Of a stretch of 51,373 nucleotides of DNA, positions 1 through 8,654 are shown piece by piece. Both the position numbers and the translations under genes were made by a program. The notes beneath the pieces were generated by a model. That model had not been told where the DNA came from and made no database searches. It was given only the letters and a program-made list of their open reading frames with translations. Origin of the DNA: Pseudomonadota bacterium (GTDB taxonomy: Bacteria > Pseudomonadota > Alphaproteobacteria > Rhizobiales > JAKPQE01); NCBI GenBank assembly GCA_029572955.1, contig JAKPQE010000051.1, forward strand, positions 1 to 51,373, given 5' to 3'. Position 1 is the first letter of the stretch, and the number at the start of each line of letters is the position of its first letter.

Positions 1-1537
1 CGAGCGACAGCGCCCTGCCGTCGACCGACAGCTCGCCCTTGGCCAGCTTGTTGTCGAGATAGCAGTTGCGCAGATAGAAGGAATGGTTCGCCGCCGGCAT
101 CCGCGTCGCGTCGGAGTTCCAGTAGAGCAGGTCGAAGGGGAAGGGCTCCTTGCCCATCAGGTAGTAGTTGCGCAGGTAGTAGGAGTGGTTCGCCGCCGGC
201 ATCCGCGTCGCGTCCGAGTTCCAGTAGAGCAGGTCGAACGGGAACGGCTCCTGGCCGCGGATGTAGTTGTTGACGACATAGGGCCAGATCAGGTCGTTCG
301 AGCGCAGCATGTTGAACGTGTTCGCCATGCTCTTGCCCTCGAGGTAGCCCTTCTCGGCCATCTTCCGGTCGAGCGCGTCGAGCTGGTCCTCGTCGACGAA
401 CACCATCAGGTCGCCGGCATGGGTGAAGTCGACCTGGGTGGTCAGGAACGTCGCCGTCTTCACCCGGTCGTCGCCCTTCGCCGCGAGATAGGCGAGGGTG
501 GTGGCGAGCAGCGTGCCGCCGACGCAATAGCCGACGACATTGACCTCGTCCTGGCGCGTCGCGCGGCAGACGACGTCGATGGCGTTAATGACGCCCTCGT
601 GCATGTAGTCCGGGATGCCCTTGTCGCGCAGGCCCGCGTCCGGGTTGACCCAGGACACCATGAACACCGTGTGGCCCTGCTCGACCGCCCATTTGACGAA
701 GGATTTCTCGGGCACCAGGTCGAGGATGTAGAACTTGTTGATCCACGGCGGGATGATCAGCAGCGGCCGCTTCAGCACCTTGGTGGTGGTCGGCTCGTAC
801 TGGACGATCTGGGTGATCGCGTTCTGGTGGATGACCTTGCCGGGTGTCACCGCGAGGTTCTCGCCGACCTTGAACTTGGTCGGGTCGGTCTGGCGGATCC
901 TGAGGTCACCGCCGCCGGCGCGGATGTCGGCGGCGAGGTTGTTCATGCCGCGCACCAGATTCTCGCCGTTCGATTCGATCGTCTCGCGCAGGAGTTCCGG
1001 GTTGGTCAGCACGAAATTCGACGGCGACAGCGCGTTGGCGATCTGCGTCACGTAGAAATCGGCCTTGTGCCGGGTGTGCGGATCGAGGTCGGAGGCCTCG
1101 TCGACAAGCGACTCGGCCCATTGCGAGGTGATGAGATAGGCCTGCTTGCAGAAGTCGAAGAACTGGTTCTGCGACCACTCCGGGTCCTTGAAGCGCTTGT
1201 CGCTGCGCGCCGGCGCGATCACCTCGTCGGCCGGATCGCCTAGCATGCGCCGGGTCGAGTTCTGCCAGAGCTCGCCGAACTGGGCAAAGAGCCGCGTCTG
1301 CGCCTCGAAGGCGCGTTGCGGCTCCGACATCCAGTACTCGCCGACCCGCCCGAGCGTCTTGATCATGTCGACGATGTTGTCGGTAAAGCCGGTCGGCGCG
1401 CGGCCTTCCTCGCGCGGCTCGATATAGGCGGCGAGCGCCTTGCCCGCCCCCTCCATCACGCGCGCCAGATTGTGCGCGAACGCCTCGGGATCCTTTATGC
1501 CGAACGCCTCGACGTTCTTGCCATCCTTGTCGGACAT
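1..1537 (-). CDS. phaC: Class I poly(3-hydroxyalkanoate) synthase, 5' part (runs off the left edge)
   Basis: Polymerises (R)-3-hydroxyacyl-CoA into PHB at the surface of cytoplasmic granules. About 512 residues are visible; the C-terminal catalytic Asp and His lie beyond the edge. The ATG at 1537 begins [13 protein letters not shown] and has a GGGGAGG ribosome site directly upstream. The N-terminal PhaC_N region is followed by the lipase-like box GYCVGG, with the nucleophilic Cys near residue 338. Downstream is the typical rhizobial [18 protein letters not shown] block. The oddity is that this block occurs twice in tandem (see repeat at 65-268), lengthening the cap region by 34 residues without breaking the frame. 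It is divergent from the lipoprotein gene at 1924. Family call is certain; whether the duplicated enzyme is active is unknown. Confidence 0.96.
   Translation of the reverse strand, partial: MSDKDGKNVEAFGIKDPEAFAHNLARVMEGAGKALAAYIEPREEGRAPTGFTDNIVDMIKTLGRVGEYWMSEPQRAFEAQTRLFAQFGELWQNSTRRMLGDPADEVIAPARSDKRFKDPEWSQNQFFDFCKQAYLITSQWAESLVDEASDLDPHTRHKADFYVTQIANALSPSNFVLTNPELLRETIESNGENLVRGMNNLAADIRAGGGDLRIRQTDPTKFKVGENLAVTPGKVIHQNAITQIVQYEPTTTKVLKRPLLIIPPWINKFYILDLVPEKSFVKWAVEQGHTVFMVSWVNPDAGLRDKGIPDYMHEGVINAIDVVCRATRQDEVNVVGYCVGGTLLATTLAYLAAKGDDRVKTATFLTTQVDFTHAGDLMVFVDEDQLDALDRKMAEKGYLEGKSMANTFNMLRSNDLIWPYVVNNYIRGQEPFPFDLLYWNSDATRMPAANHSYYLRNYYLMGKEPFPFDLLYWNSDATRMPAANHSFYLRNCYLDNKLAKGELSVDGRALSL
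65..268 (-). repeat. In-frame 102-bp (34-codon) tandem duplication inside phaC
   Basis: Positions 65-166 and 167-268 align end to end without gaps and differ at roughly a dozen bases, several of them synonymous. In protein order the first copy runs from [10 protein letters not shown] to NYYLMGK. The second starts again with [10 protein letters not shown] and ends [12 protein letters not shown], the form expected in rhizobial PhaC. The flanking NNYIRGQ and NYYLMGK look alike, which could have allowed misaligned recombination. The base differences argue against a simple assembly artefact or a very recent event. Confidence 0.93.
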
Positions 1538-1923
1538 TCAACCTCCCCGCATACCCCCACTTCGACCGGACCAGATTACGCAGCCTTGCGACGGTCGAAT
1601 GCCTTTTTTGTTCATATTAGCTCGCAAAAGATCGGAACCTGCAAGGGCGACGAACGCCGAATCCGACGCTCGCCTCGCCGCCGATGTCGCCGGCCATCGG
1701 TTGCGCGACGCTCGCCGGTGGCGCCATTCCCCCGGGCCGCCGCCATGCGACAAACGGGGGGTGGCGCAAAATGTGAATTTCGGTGTATCTCAGGCGACAT
1801 AGATAGGGGTGGATAACGAGTCGTTAACCACCACCGAGAATAAACCATCCGAAGGGCGGCTATCCACGCCGGTCGGCGGGTGGTATTAGCTGCGGGAAAT
1901 CCCGGCGCAATACGGACGCTTCG
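1538..1923. other. Divergent intergenic region phaC / lipoprotein gene
   Basis: No credible gene was found here. The region must hold the promoters of both flanking genes. The only distinct structure is the inverted repeat at 1808-1832. The long reading frames crossing it on both strands have no ribosome site or family resemblance. Confidence 0.7.
1808..1832. promoter_or_regulatory. 25-bp near-perfect inverted repeat, candidate operator
   Basis: The arms are GGTGGATAACGA and TCGTTAACCACC around a central G, with a single mismatch over 12 bp. It lies 92 bp upstream of the lipoprotein start and 271 bp upstream of phaC. A dyad this long with a one-base centre is more typical of a dimeric regulator site than of a hairpin, since the loop would be too short. 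The regulator is not identified. Confidence 0.5.
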
Positions 1924-2523
1924 ATGACGACTGGAAGGCAGGCAGGCAAGGGTTCGAGGGGGCTGCTGCTGGCGCTGCTGGCAACGCTCGCCGCGGCCGG
2001 TTGCGCCTCGCCGCGCCAGCATGCCGCCGTCGCGCCGCAGCAGGCGCCCGCCGGCATCATCGAGCCGGGCACCACCGAAAAACCGCGTGTGATGACCGCC
2101 GCCAGCGACACGGCGCCGATGGCGCTTGAGCCGGCAGCGGCCAAGTCCGTCTACGTCGCCGAGGCGCCGAGCGTCGCGCCGGCCCATGGCTATGCGCCCG
2201 ATGCGGCGCCCAGGACCGCGACCGCCGCCGTCGAGGCGGCCGCCAACGGCCTTGCCCGCCCGGCGACGACGATTCCGACGATCGGCGGCGTCTATCCGAA
2301 CATCAACGAGGCTCCCGGTACGTCCGGCGTCGCGCTGATGACACCGGAAGAGCGCGCCGCGATGGAAGCCCAGCTGCGCGGCCTCAGCTCGGCCCACGCC
2401 GCCGCCGCCACCTCCGGCTCGGCCGCGCGCCGCGCCGAAATCGAGGCGGCGCTCCGCGATCTCGCGGCGACCCATCGCAAGCAGGCGGCCGCTAGCGAGG
2501 GCGAGGCCGCGGCGACAAACTGA
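1924..2523 (+). CDS. Putative lipoprotein of unknown function
   Basis: 199 residues. A basic N-terminus (GRQAGKGSR) leads into a hydrophobic stretch (LLLALLATLAAA) and then Gly26-Cys27, so a lipoprotein signal is likely although Ala at -3 is not the ideal lipobox residue. The mature part is rich in Ala, Pro and Thr and looks disordered up to about residue 110. It ends in a helical segment (about 135-185, TPEERAAMEAQLRGL and a similar second stretch RRAEIEAALRDLA) that reads as two related short helices. No domain was recognised. It stands alone 222 bp upstream of the aminotransferase gene; that gap contains a tandem 10-bp CGAACCGGCT-type repeat near 2546-2564. Probably an envelope protein. 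Confidence 0.72.
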   Translation: MTTGRQAGKGSRGLLLALLATLAAAGCASPRQHAAVAPQQAPAGIIEPGTTEKPRVMTAASDTAPMALEPAAAKSVYVAEAPSVAPAHGYAPDAAPRTATAAVEAAANGLARPATTIPTIGGVYPNINEAPGTSGVALMTPEERAAMEAQLRGLSSAHAAAATSGSAARRAEIEAALRDLAATHRKQAAASEGEAAATN

Positions 2524-2745
2524 CATAAGTCGCTGCCAATCGCCCCGAACCGGCTCGAACCGGCATATTTTCGACCCTTTTTCAGCGTCATCATCGGCAA
2601 AATTGGCCGGCAGGCCCTTCCGGGCGTATTCCGACCGCTGAAAAGCCGCTAGAAGCCCGTTATTCTGGCCGAATACCAGCGTGGCCGCCGCGAGTCGGTC
2701 CCGCCCGAGATCGAGCCCCTGAAGACCCAACCGAGGCTGAGCCCC

Positions 2746-3963
2746 ATGGAAGACTTCTACAAGATCAAGCGCCTCCCGCCCTACGTTTTCGAGCAGGTCA
2801 ACCGGGTGAAGGCTGCGGCACGGGCGCGGGGCGCCGACATCATCGACCTCGGCATGGGCAATCCGGACCTGCCGACGCCGCAATACATCATCGACAAGCT
2901 GGTCGAGACGGTGGCCAAGCCGCGCACCAATCGCTATTCGGCCTCCAAGGGCATCGCCGGCCTGAGGAAGGCCCAGGCCGGCTATTACGAGCGCCGCTTC
3001 GGCGTGAAGCTCAATCCCGACACCCAGGTCGTGGCGACGCTGGGCTCCAAGGAAGGCTTCGCCAACATGGCCCAGGCGATCACCGCGCCGGGCGACGTGG
3101 TGCTGGTGCCCAATCCGACCTATCCGATCCACGCCTTCGGCTTCATCATCTCGGGCGGCGTCATCCGCTCGATCCCGGCCGAGCCGAACGAGGAGTTCTT
3201 CCGCTCGATCGAGCGAGCGGTCCATCATTCGATCCCCAAGCCGATCGCGATGATCCTCAACTATCCGTCCAATCCGACGGCCTACACCGCCGACCTCGAC
3301 TTCTACGCCGATGTCGTCGCCTTCGCCCGCAAGCACGAGATCTTCATTCTCTCCGACCTTGCCTATTCGGAGATCTATTTCGACGGCCCGCCGCCGCCCT
3401 CGGTGCTGCAGGTGCCGGGCGCCATGGACGTGACGGTCGAGTTCACCTCGATGTCGAAGACCTATTCGATGCCGGGCTGGCGTATCGGCTTCGCCGTCGG
3501 CAACGAGCGGCTGATCGCCGCATTGGCCCGCGTGAAGTCCTATCTCGACTACGGCGCCTTCACGCCGATCCAGGTGGCGGCCTCGGCGGCGCTCAACGGC
3601 CCGGACGACTGCATCGTCGAGGCCCGCGAGATCTATCGCAAGCGCCGCGACATCCTCGTCGATTCCTTCGAGCGTGCCGGTTTCCCGGTGCCGGCCCCGT
3701 CCGCGACGATGTTCGCCTGGGCGCCGATCCCGGAGAAGTTCCGCGCCCTCGGGTCGCTCGAGTTCTCCAAGCTGCTCATCGAGAAGGCCGATGTGGCCGT
3801 GTCGCCCGGCCTCGGCTTCGGCGAGCAGGGCGACGACTATGTCCGTATCGCCCTTGTGGAAAACGAGCAGCGCATCCGCCAGGCGGCGCGGAATATCCGC
3901 CGCTTCCTTGCGTCGGCCGACGAAACGTTGCACAACGTGATCCCCATCAGCGCGCGTCGCTGA
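2746..3963 (+). CDS. alaC: AlaC-type pyridoxal-phosphate aminotransferase (often labelled LL-diaminopimelate aminotransferase)
   Basis: Fold-type I class I/II aminotransferase, 405 residues. The N-terminus (KIKRLPPYVFEQVN) and the motifs GMGNPD, YSASKGI, GSKEG, NYPSNPTA and DLAYSEIYFDG match the AlaC family closely over the full length. The Schiff-base lysine is Lys238 in SMSKTYSMPGWRIGF, and VRIALVENEQRIRQA is the usual C-terminal signature. E. coli AlaC makes alanine from pyruvate and glutamate. In rhizobial genomes the same protein is commonly annotated as an LL-diaminopimelate aminotransferase. Its position directly before hom, 36 bp away, fits an amino-acid pathway role, possibly in the aspartate family. 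The fold is certain and the substrate is inferred. Confidence 0.88.
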   Translation: MEDFYKIKRLPPYVFEQVNRVKAAARARGADIIDLGMGNPDLPTPQYIIDKLVETVAKPRTNRYSASKGIAGLRKAQAGYYERRFGVKLNPDTQVVATLGSKEGFANMAQAITAPGDVVLVPNPTYPIHAFGFIISGGVIRSIPAEPNEEFFRSIERAVHHSIPKPIAMILNYPSNPTAYTADLDFYADVVAFARKHEIFILSDLAYSEIYFDGPPPPSVLQVPGAMDVTVEFTSMSKTYSMPGWRIGFAVGNERLIAALARVKSYLDYGAFTPIQVAASAALNGPDDCIVEAREIYRKRRDILVDSFERAGFPVPAPSATMFAWAPIPEKFRALGSLEFSKLLIEKADVAVSPGLGFGEQGDDYVRIALVENEQRIRQAARNIRRFLASADETLHNVIPISARR

Positions 3964-3999
3964 GCCCTCTGTGAACGTTCGTTTCGGATCGAAAGTGCG

Positions 4000-5322
4000 A
4001 TGAGCGACCCTCTGAAACTGGGCATCGCCGGCCTTGGTACGGTCGGCGGTTCCGTCGCCCGCCTCCTGCATGTCCATGCCAACGACCTCGCGGTGCGCGG
4101 CGGTCGCGCCATGCCGCTGGTGGCGGTCTGCGACAAGGATCGCGACCGCGATCGCGGCGTCGACCTCTCGGCCCTCGAATGGTTCCCCGATCCGGTCACG
4201 CTCGCGACCTCCGACAGGATCGACGTCTATATCGAGACGATCGGCGGCGAGGGCGGCATCGCTTATGATTCGGTGCGCGCCGCGCTCGAGGCCGGCAAGC
4301 ACGTCGTCACCGCCAACAAGGCGCTGCTCGCCAAGCACGCGGTCGAGTTCGCGCGCATCGCCGAGCGCACCGGCGCCAGCCTCAATTTCGAGGCGGCGGT
4401 CGCCGGCGGCATTCCGGTGGTCAAGACCCTGCGCGAGGCGCTCGCCGGCAATTCGATCAACCGCGTCTACGGCATCCTCAACGGCACCTGCAACTACATC
4501 CTGACCCGGATGGAGCAGGAGCGCATCGACTTCGGCGACTGTCTCGCCGCGGCCCAGAAGCTCGGCTATGCCGAGGCCGACCCGACCTTCGACATCGAGG
4601 GCAACGACACCGCCCACAAGCTGGCGCTGCTGACCAGCCTCGCCTTCGGCACCGAGACGGCGAGCGAGGAGATCTATGTCGAGGGCATCACCTCGGTCAC
4701 CCTCGCCGACATCGAGGCGGCCGACGAGCTCGGCTATCGCATCAAGCTGCTCGGCGTCGCCATGCGCACCGACACCGGCATCGAGCAGCGCGTCCACCCG
4801 ACCATGGTGCCGAAGTCGACGGCGATCGCCCGCATCGACGGCGTGCTCAACGCCGTTGCCATCGATGGCGACTTCGTCGGCGAGGTGGTCCTCGTCGGCC
4901 GTGGCGCCGGCGGCAACGCCACCGCCTCGGCGATCGTGTCCGACATCGTCGACATCGCCCGCGACGTGAAGGTGCCGATGCTCGGCCGCCCGGCCGACAC
5001 GCTGGAACCCTATCGCCGCGCCGCCATGCGCGCCCACGAGGGTGGCTACTACGTGCGCTGCATGGTCCACGACCGACCGGGCGCTTTCGCCGCCATTGCG
5101 GCGCGGATGGCCGAACACAAGATATCGTTGGAGAGCATCGTCCAGCGTCGCCGCGCGCCGCGCGCGGATGCGCCGGGTGGAACGGTGGCGGATGAACCGC
5201 AGCCGGTCATCATGATCACCTATGAGACGAGCGAGGCCGAAATGCGGGCGGCGCTCGACGCCGTGGAGGCCGACGGCCATGTCGCCGCGCCGCCGCGCAT
5301 GATCCGCATCGAACGTCTCTGA
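4000..5322 (+). CDS. hom: Homoserine dehydrogenase
   Basis: Reduces aspartate semialdehyde to homoserine with NAD(P)H, the branch step toward threonine and methionine. 440 residues, the usual length of the ACT-containing form. An N-terminal Rossmann motif GIAGLGTVGGSVARLL is at residues 7-22. The catalytic/substrate region includes TANKALLA and LNGTCNYIL near residue 160. A C-terminal ACT domain starts near residue 350 (VRCMVHDRPGAFAAIA) and is expected to mediate feedback inhibition by threonine. It follows the aminotransferase by 36 bp and precedes glpX by 81 bp on the same strand, so co-transcription is plausible. Confidence 0.97.
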   Translation: MSDPLKLGIAGLGTVGGSVARLLHVHANDLAVRGGRAMPLVAVCDKDRDRDRGVDLSALEWFPDPVTLATSDRIDVYIETIGGEGGIAYDSVRAALEAGKHVVTANKALLAKHAVEFARIAERTGASLNFEAAVAGGIPVVKTLREALAGNSINRVYGILNGTCNYILTRMEQERIDFGDCLAAAQKLGYAEADPTFDIEGNDTAHKLALLTSLAFGTETASEEIYVEGITSVTLADIEAADELGYRIKLLGVAMRTDTGIEQRVHPTMVPKSTAIARIDGVLNAVAIDGDFVGEVVLVGRGAGGNATASAIVSDIVDIARDVKVPMLGRPADTLEPYRRAAMRAHEGGYYVRCMVHDRPGAFAAIAARMAEHKISLESIVQRRRAPRADAPGGTVADEPQPVIMITYETSEAEMRAALDAVEADGHVAAPPRMIRIERL

Positions 5323-5403
5323 ACGGACGGGGCGGCTGCATCGTCGGATGAAGGGCGCGCCGGCTTGCGCGGCCGGCGCTCGGCTCCGACAGGGAGAGAG
5401 CGA

Positions 5404-6399
5404 ATGAACGAGACTGTCGCACTGCCCACCAGCTTGGCGCTCGACCGCATCCTCACGCTCGAGGTCGTCCGCGTGACCGAGCGTGCCGCCATTGCCGCCG
5501 CCCTGCTGCGCGGTCGCGGCGACGAGGTCGCCGCCGATCAGGCCGCCGTAGACGCCATGCGCAGCGAGCTCAACCGCCTGCCGATCGACGGCACCGTCGT
5601 CATCGGCGAGGGCGAGCGCGACGAGGCACCGATGCTCTATATCGGCGAGAAGGTCGGCGTCGGCGGTCCGGCCGTCGACATCGCCCTCGACCCGCTCGAG
5701 GGCACGACGATCTGCGCCAAGAACCTGCCGAATTCGCTCGCCGTGATCGCCGTGGCCGAGCGTGGCAGCCTTCTCAACGCCCCCGACGTCTACATGCAGA
5801 AGATCGCCATTGGCCCCGGCTATCCCGACGGTATCGTCACGCTCGACATGCCGGCCTCCGAGGCCATCCGGGCGCTCGCCAGGGCCAAGGGCGTCGCCCC
5901 GCGCGAGATCTCGGCCTGCGTACTCGACCGGCCGCGCCATGCCCGCCTCATCGAGGAAATCCGCACCACCGAGGCCGCCATCCGCCTCATCGGCGACGGC
6001 GACGTCGCCGGCGTGATCCATACGGCAAATCCCGAAGAGACCGGCATCGACATCTATTTCGGCGTCGGCGGCGCCCCCGAGGGCGTGCTCGCCGCCGCGG
6101 CCCTGCGCTGCACCGGCGGTCAGATGCAGGGCCGGCTGGTGATCTCCTCCGACGAGCAGCGCGAGCGCGCCGAGCGCCTCGGCATCTCCGATGTCGGCAA
6201 GGTCTTCACCATGGAAGAGATGGCGCGCGGCGACGTGCTCTTTGCCGCGACCGGCGTCACCGACGGCAATCTCCTCTCCGGCGTTCACTTCGGGCGCACC
6301 CAGATCGAGACCGAGACCATCGTCATGCGGTCGTCGACCAAGACCGTGCGCTGGATCAGGACGGTCCATCACCAGCTCGAGAAGTTCAATCTCGGCTGA
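5404..6399 (+). CDS. glpX: Class II fructose-1,6-bisphosphatase
   Basis: Hydrolyses fructose-1,6-bisphosphate to fructose-6-phosphate in gluconeogenesis. The lithium-sensitive class II motifs are present: GEGERDEAPMLYIGEKVG near residue 68 and DPLEGTT near residue 97, which bind the metals and the phosphate. 331 residues, normal for GlpX. I chose the ATG at 5404, which has GGGAGAGAG just upstream, rather than an in-frame start 39 bases earlier that lacks such a site. It sits between hom and recJ on the same strand, an arrangement common in Rhizobiales. No glycerol genes are nearby, so a general gluconeogenic role is more likely than a link to glycerol use. Confidence 0.96.
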   Translation: MNETVALPTSLALDRILTLEVVRVTERAAIAAALLRGRGDEVAADQAAVDAMRSELNRLPIDGTVVIGEGERDEAPMLYIGEKVGVGGPAVDIALDPLEGTTICAKNLPNSLAVIAVAERGSLLNAPDVYMQKIAIGPGYPDGIVTLDMPASEAIRALARAKGVAPREISACVLDRPRHARLIEEIRTTEAAIRLIGDGDVAGVIHTANPEETGIDIYFGVGGAPEGVLAAAALRCTGGQMQGRLVISSDEQRERAERLGISDVGKVFTMEEMARGDVLFAATGVTDGNLLSGVHFGRTQIETETIVMRSSTKTVRWIRTVHHQLEKFNLG

Positions 6400-6447
6400 T
6401 CGGCGCGCCTGCCGGGGCGGGCGCGCGACCTCTGGAGCCCTTTCGCG

Positions 6448-8253
6448 ATGACCGCCGCCGCGAGCGACCGGCCGTTCCTCGACGTTGCGCGCTCGGTGAC
6501 CGGGCGGACCTGGCGCGATCGCCTCGATCGCGGCACCACCAACACCGCCCTTGCCATCGCCGAGCGTTTCGACATCCCCGAACTGGTCGCCCGGGTGCTG
6601 GCGGCGCGCGGCGTCGGTCTCGCAGAGGCCGAAGGCTATCTCGACCCGACGCTGAAAGGCCTCTTGCCCGATCCGGCCCGCCTCACCGACATGGAGGCCG
6701 CCGCCGCCCGCATCGCCGATGCCGTCGAGCGCCGCGAGTCGATCGCCGTCTTCGGCGACTACGACGTCGACGGCGCCACCTCGTCGGCGCTGCTCGGGCG
6801 GTTCCTGCGGGCGCTCGGCGTCGAGCCGCGCATCTACATCCCGGATCGCATCTTCGAGGGCTACGGCCCCAATCCGGCGGCGATCGACGCCCTTGCCGAC
6901 GACGGCGCCGGCCTCATCGTCACCGTCGACTGCGGCGTGACCAGCTTCGAGGCGCTGGAGCGGGCCCGCGCACGTGGCGTCGACGTCGTCGTCCTCGATC
7001 ACCACCAGGTCGGCGAGACGCTGCCGCCGGCCGTCGCCATCGTCAATCCGAACCGCGCCGACGATCTCTCGGGGGAGGAGCACCTCGCCGCCGTCGGCGT
7101 GTCGTTCCTCGCCGCCGTCGCGATCAACCGCGAGCTGCGCCGGCGCGGCTTCTTTGCCGGGCGGGCCGAGCCGGACCTCCTCGCGCTGCTCGACCTCGTC
7201 GCCCTCGGCACGGTCGCCGACGTCGTGCCGCTGCGCGGCGTCAACCGCGCCTTCGTCGTCAAGGGGCTGGTGCCGCTGCGCCGCCGCGCCAATCCCGGCC
7301 TTGCGGCGCTGCAGGATGTCGCCCGGCTGACCGGTCCGGCCGCGCCCTATCACCTCGGCTTCCTGCTCGGGCCGCGCATCAATGCCGGCGGGCGCATCGG
7401 CGATGCCGCCCTCGGCGCCCGGCTCCTGATGTGCGACGACCCGGACGAGGCCGCCGCCATCGCGCTGCGCCTCGACCAGCTCAACGCCGAGCGCCAGGCG
7501 ATCGAGGCCGAGACGCTCGCCGCCGCCGACGCCGAAGCCGCCGCCGAGATCGGCGACGGGCCCGGCCCCTCGGTCCTCGTCACCGTCGGCGCCGACTGGC
7601 ATCCCGGCGTCGTCGGCCTCGTCGCCTCGCGCCTCAAGGATCGCTGGCGCCGGCCGACCTTCGCCGTCGCCATGGCCGGCGAGACCGGCACCGGCTCGGG
7701 CCGCTCGCTCCCCGGCGTCGATCTCGGCCGCGCAGTGCGCGACGCGGTCACGGCCGGCATCCTCGAGAAGGGCGGTGGCCACGCCATGGCCGCCGGCATC
7801 ACCGTGCGGCGCGGCGCGCTGATCGAGTTCCGCGCCTTCCTCGAGGAACGGCTCGGCGCCGATGTCGCCGCCGCCCGCAGCCGCGACGCGCTGAAGATCG
7901 ACGGCGCGATGACGGCCGCCGGCGCCAGCCTCGACTTCATGGCGACGATCGAGCGCGCCGGCCCCTTCGGTGCCGGCCACCCCGAACCGGTCTTCGCCTT
8001 CCCGGCCCACCGCGTCGCCTTCGCCGATCGCGTCGGCCAGAACCACATCCGCCTGTCGCTTTCCTCGAGCACCGGCGCGAGCCTCAAGGCGATTGCCTTC
8101 CGCGCCGTGGGCGAGCCGCTCGGCAACGCCCTCGAAGCGGCGCGCAACGGCGCCCCGCTGCACATCGCCGGCAATCTCTCGGTCGATCATTGGGGCGGCA
8201 GCCCGCGCGTCCAGCTGCGCGTCGTCGACGCCGCCGAGATGCGCCCACGCTGA
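6448..8253 (+). CDS. recJ: Single-stranded-DNA-specific exonuclease RecJ
   Basis: 5'-3' exonuclease on single-stranded DNA in recombinational and mismatch repair. 601 residues. DHH-family metal motifs are clear: FGDYDVDGATSSALL near residue 101, VTVDCGV near 158 and the signature DHHQ near residue 184. The DHHA1 motif GGGHAMAAG lies near residue 442, followed by the C-terminal OB-type region. It starts 48 bp after glpX on the same strand. It is the last gene before an 876-bp island, and its own intrinsic terminator is not obvious: the nearest plus-strand terminator is over 700 bp away at 8971. No truncation or lost motif was seen. Confidence 0.96.
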   Translation: MTAAASDRPFLDVARSVTGRTWRDRLDRGTTNTALAIAERFDIPELVARVLAARGVGLAEAEGYLDPTLKGLLPDPARLTDMEAAAARIADAVERRESIAVFGDYDVDGATSSALLGRFLRALGVEPRIYIPDRIFEGYGPNPAAIDALADDGAGLIVTVDCGVTSFEALERARARGVDVVVLDHHQVGETLPPAVAIVNPNRADDLSGEEHLAAVGVSFLAAVAINRELRRRGFFAGRAEPDLLALLDLVALGTVADVVPLRGVNRAFVVKGLVPLRRRANPGLAALQDVARLTGPAAPYHLGFLLGPRINAGGRIGDAALGARLLMCDDPDEAAAIALRLDQLNAERQAIEAETLAAADAEAAAEIGDGPGPSVLVTVGADWHPGVVGLVASRLKDRWRRPTFAVAMAGETGTGSGRSLPGVDLGRAVRDAVTAGILEKGGGHAMAAGITVRRGALIEFRAFLEERLGADVAAARSRDALKIDGAMTAAGASLDFMATIERAGPFGAGHPEPVFAFPAHRVAFADRVGQNHIRLSLSSSTGASLKAIAFRAVGEPLGNALEAARNGAPLHIAGNLSVDHWGGSPRVQLRVVDAAEMRPR

Positions 8254-8335
8254 ACCCGCTGCGCCACGCGCCGCGACCGGCGCCATTGGCGCAGGTGAAA
8301 AATCCGTTAAAAACAAATCGATAATGGGTCCCGCT

Positions 8336-8468
8336 GAATCGGTTTCGCGGCCTGTTGAATCACTTTCTGAGCGACTTGAATCGGTTTCTTACGCCGCCTG
8401 AATCAATATCTGAGGACAGTTGAATCGGATTGTGAGGCCGCCCGGCCGGCGGTCCCGCCACTTGAATC
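8336..8468. repeat. Phased direct-repeat array built on GAATC, period 21-22 bp
   Basis: GAATC begins at 8336, 8357, 8378, 8400, 8422 and 8464, giving steps of 21, 21, 22, 22 and 42 (one slot degenerate). The surrounding consensus is about TTGAATCrrTTTCTGAG, and three copies contain GAA-N5-TTC. A 21-bp period is two helical turns, so the boxes face the same side of the DNA. GAATC is also a GANTC site, the target of the alphaproteobacterial methyltransferase CcrM. No protein partner can be named from sequence. Confidence 0.85.
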
Positions 8469-8513
8469 AATGTCTGAGCGAGCGGACCGCGCCGCTACCC
8501 GCCGGCCCTCGGG

Positions 8514-8543
8514 AAAAAGGCCCGGACGTCGCCGCCCGGGCCT
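8514..8543 (-). terminator. Intrinsic terminator (minus strand) after the 57-residue gene
   Basis: On the minus strand an 8-bp stem, AGGCCCGG paired with CCGGGCCT across a 10-base loop, runs directly into TTTTT. It lies 112 bases after the stop of the small gene at 8655-8828, the only minus-strand gene upstream of it. Confidence 0.75.
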
Positions 8544-8654
8544 TCGAATCTGTTTGGCAGGCTCTCCGGCGAAGCGATTCAGAAGACCCAGGTTTTCTTC
8601 CGTCACCTGAACCGTCCGATGATCTCGACGGACCATCGTCACCCTTGGCAGGCC

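Larger units (their letters stand above)
8254..8654. other. Non-coding stretch after recJ, holding a GAATC array and a minus-strand terminator
   Basis: No gene was found. A short dyad (GCGCCATTGGCGC, about 8280-8292) follows recJ, then the array at 8336-8468, then a terminator that reads on the minus strand. Two further GANTC sites lie at 8546 and 8576. The reading frames here lack ribosome sites and family resemblance. One plus-strand frame shows seven-residue repeats simply because the DNA repeat is 21 bp; it stops within the array. Confidence 0.7.

Noticed and set aside
1612-8316. Minus-strand open frame of 2234 codons
   Set aside because: It is antisense to five well-supported genes, has shadow composition (Asp/Gly/Ala/Arg runs) and no domain. 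High GC removes stop codons on the opposite strand.
8336-8468. CRISPR array
   Set aside because: The units repeat every 21-22 bp with a conserved core and no spacers, and no cas gene is in the window.
8403-8642. 79-codon minus-strand frame after the terminator
   Set aside because: It covers the repeat array and terminator, with no ribosome site and no resemblance to a protein family.
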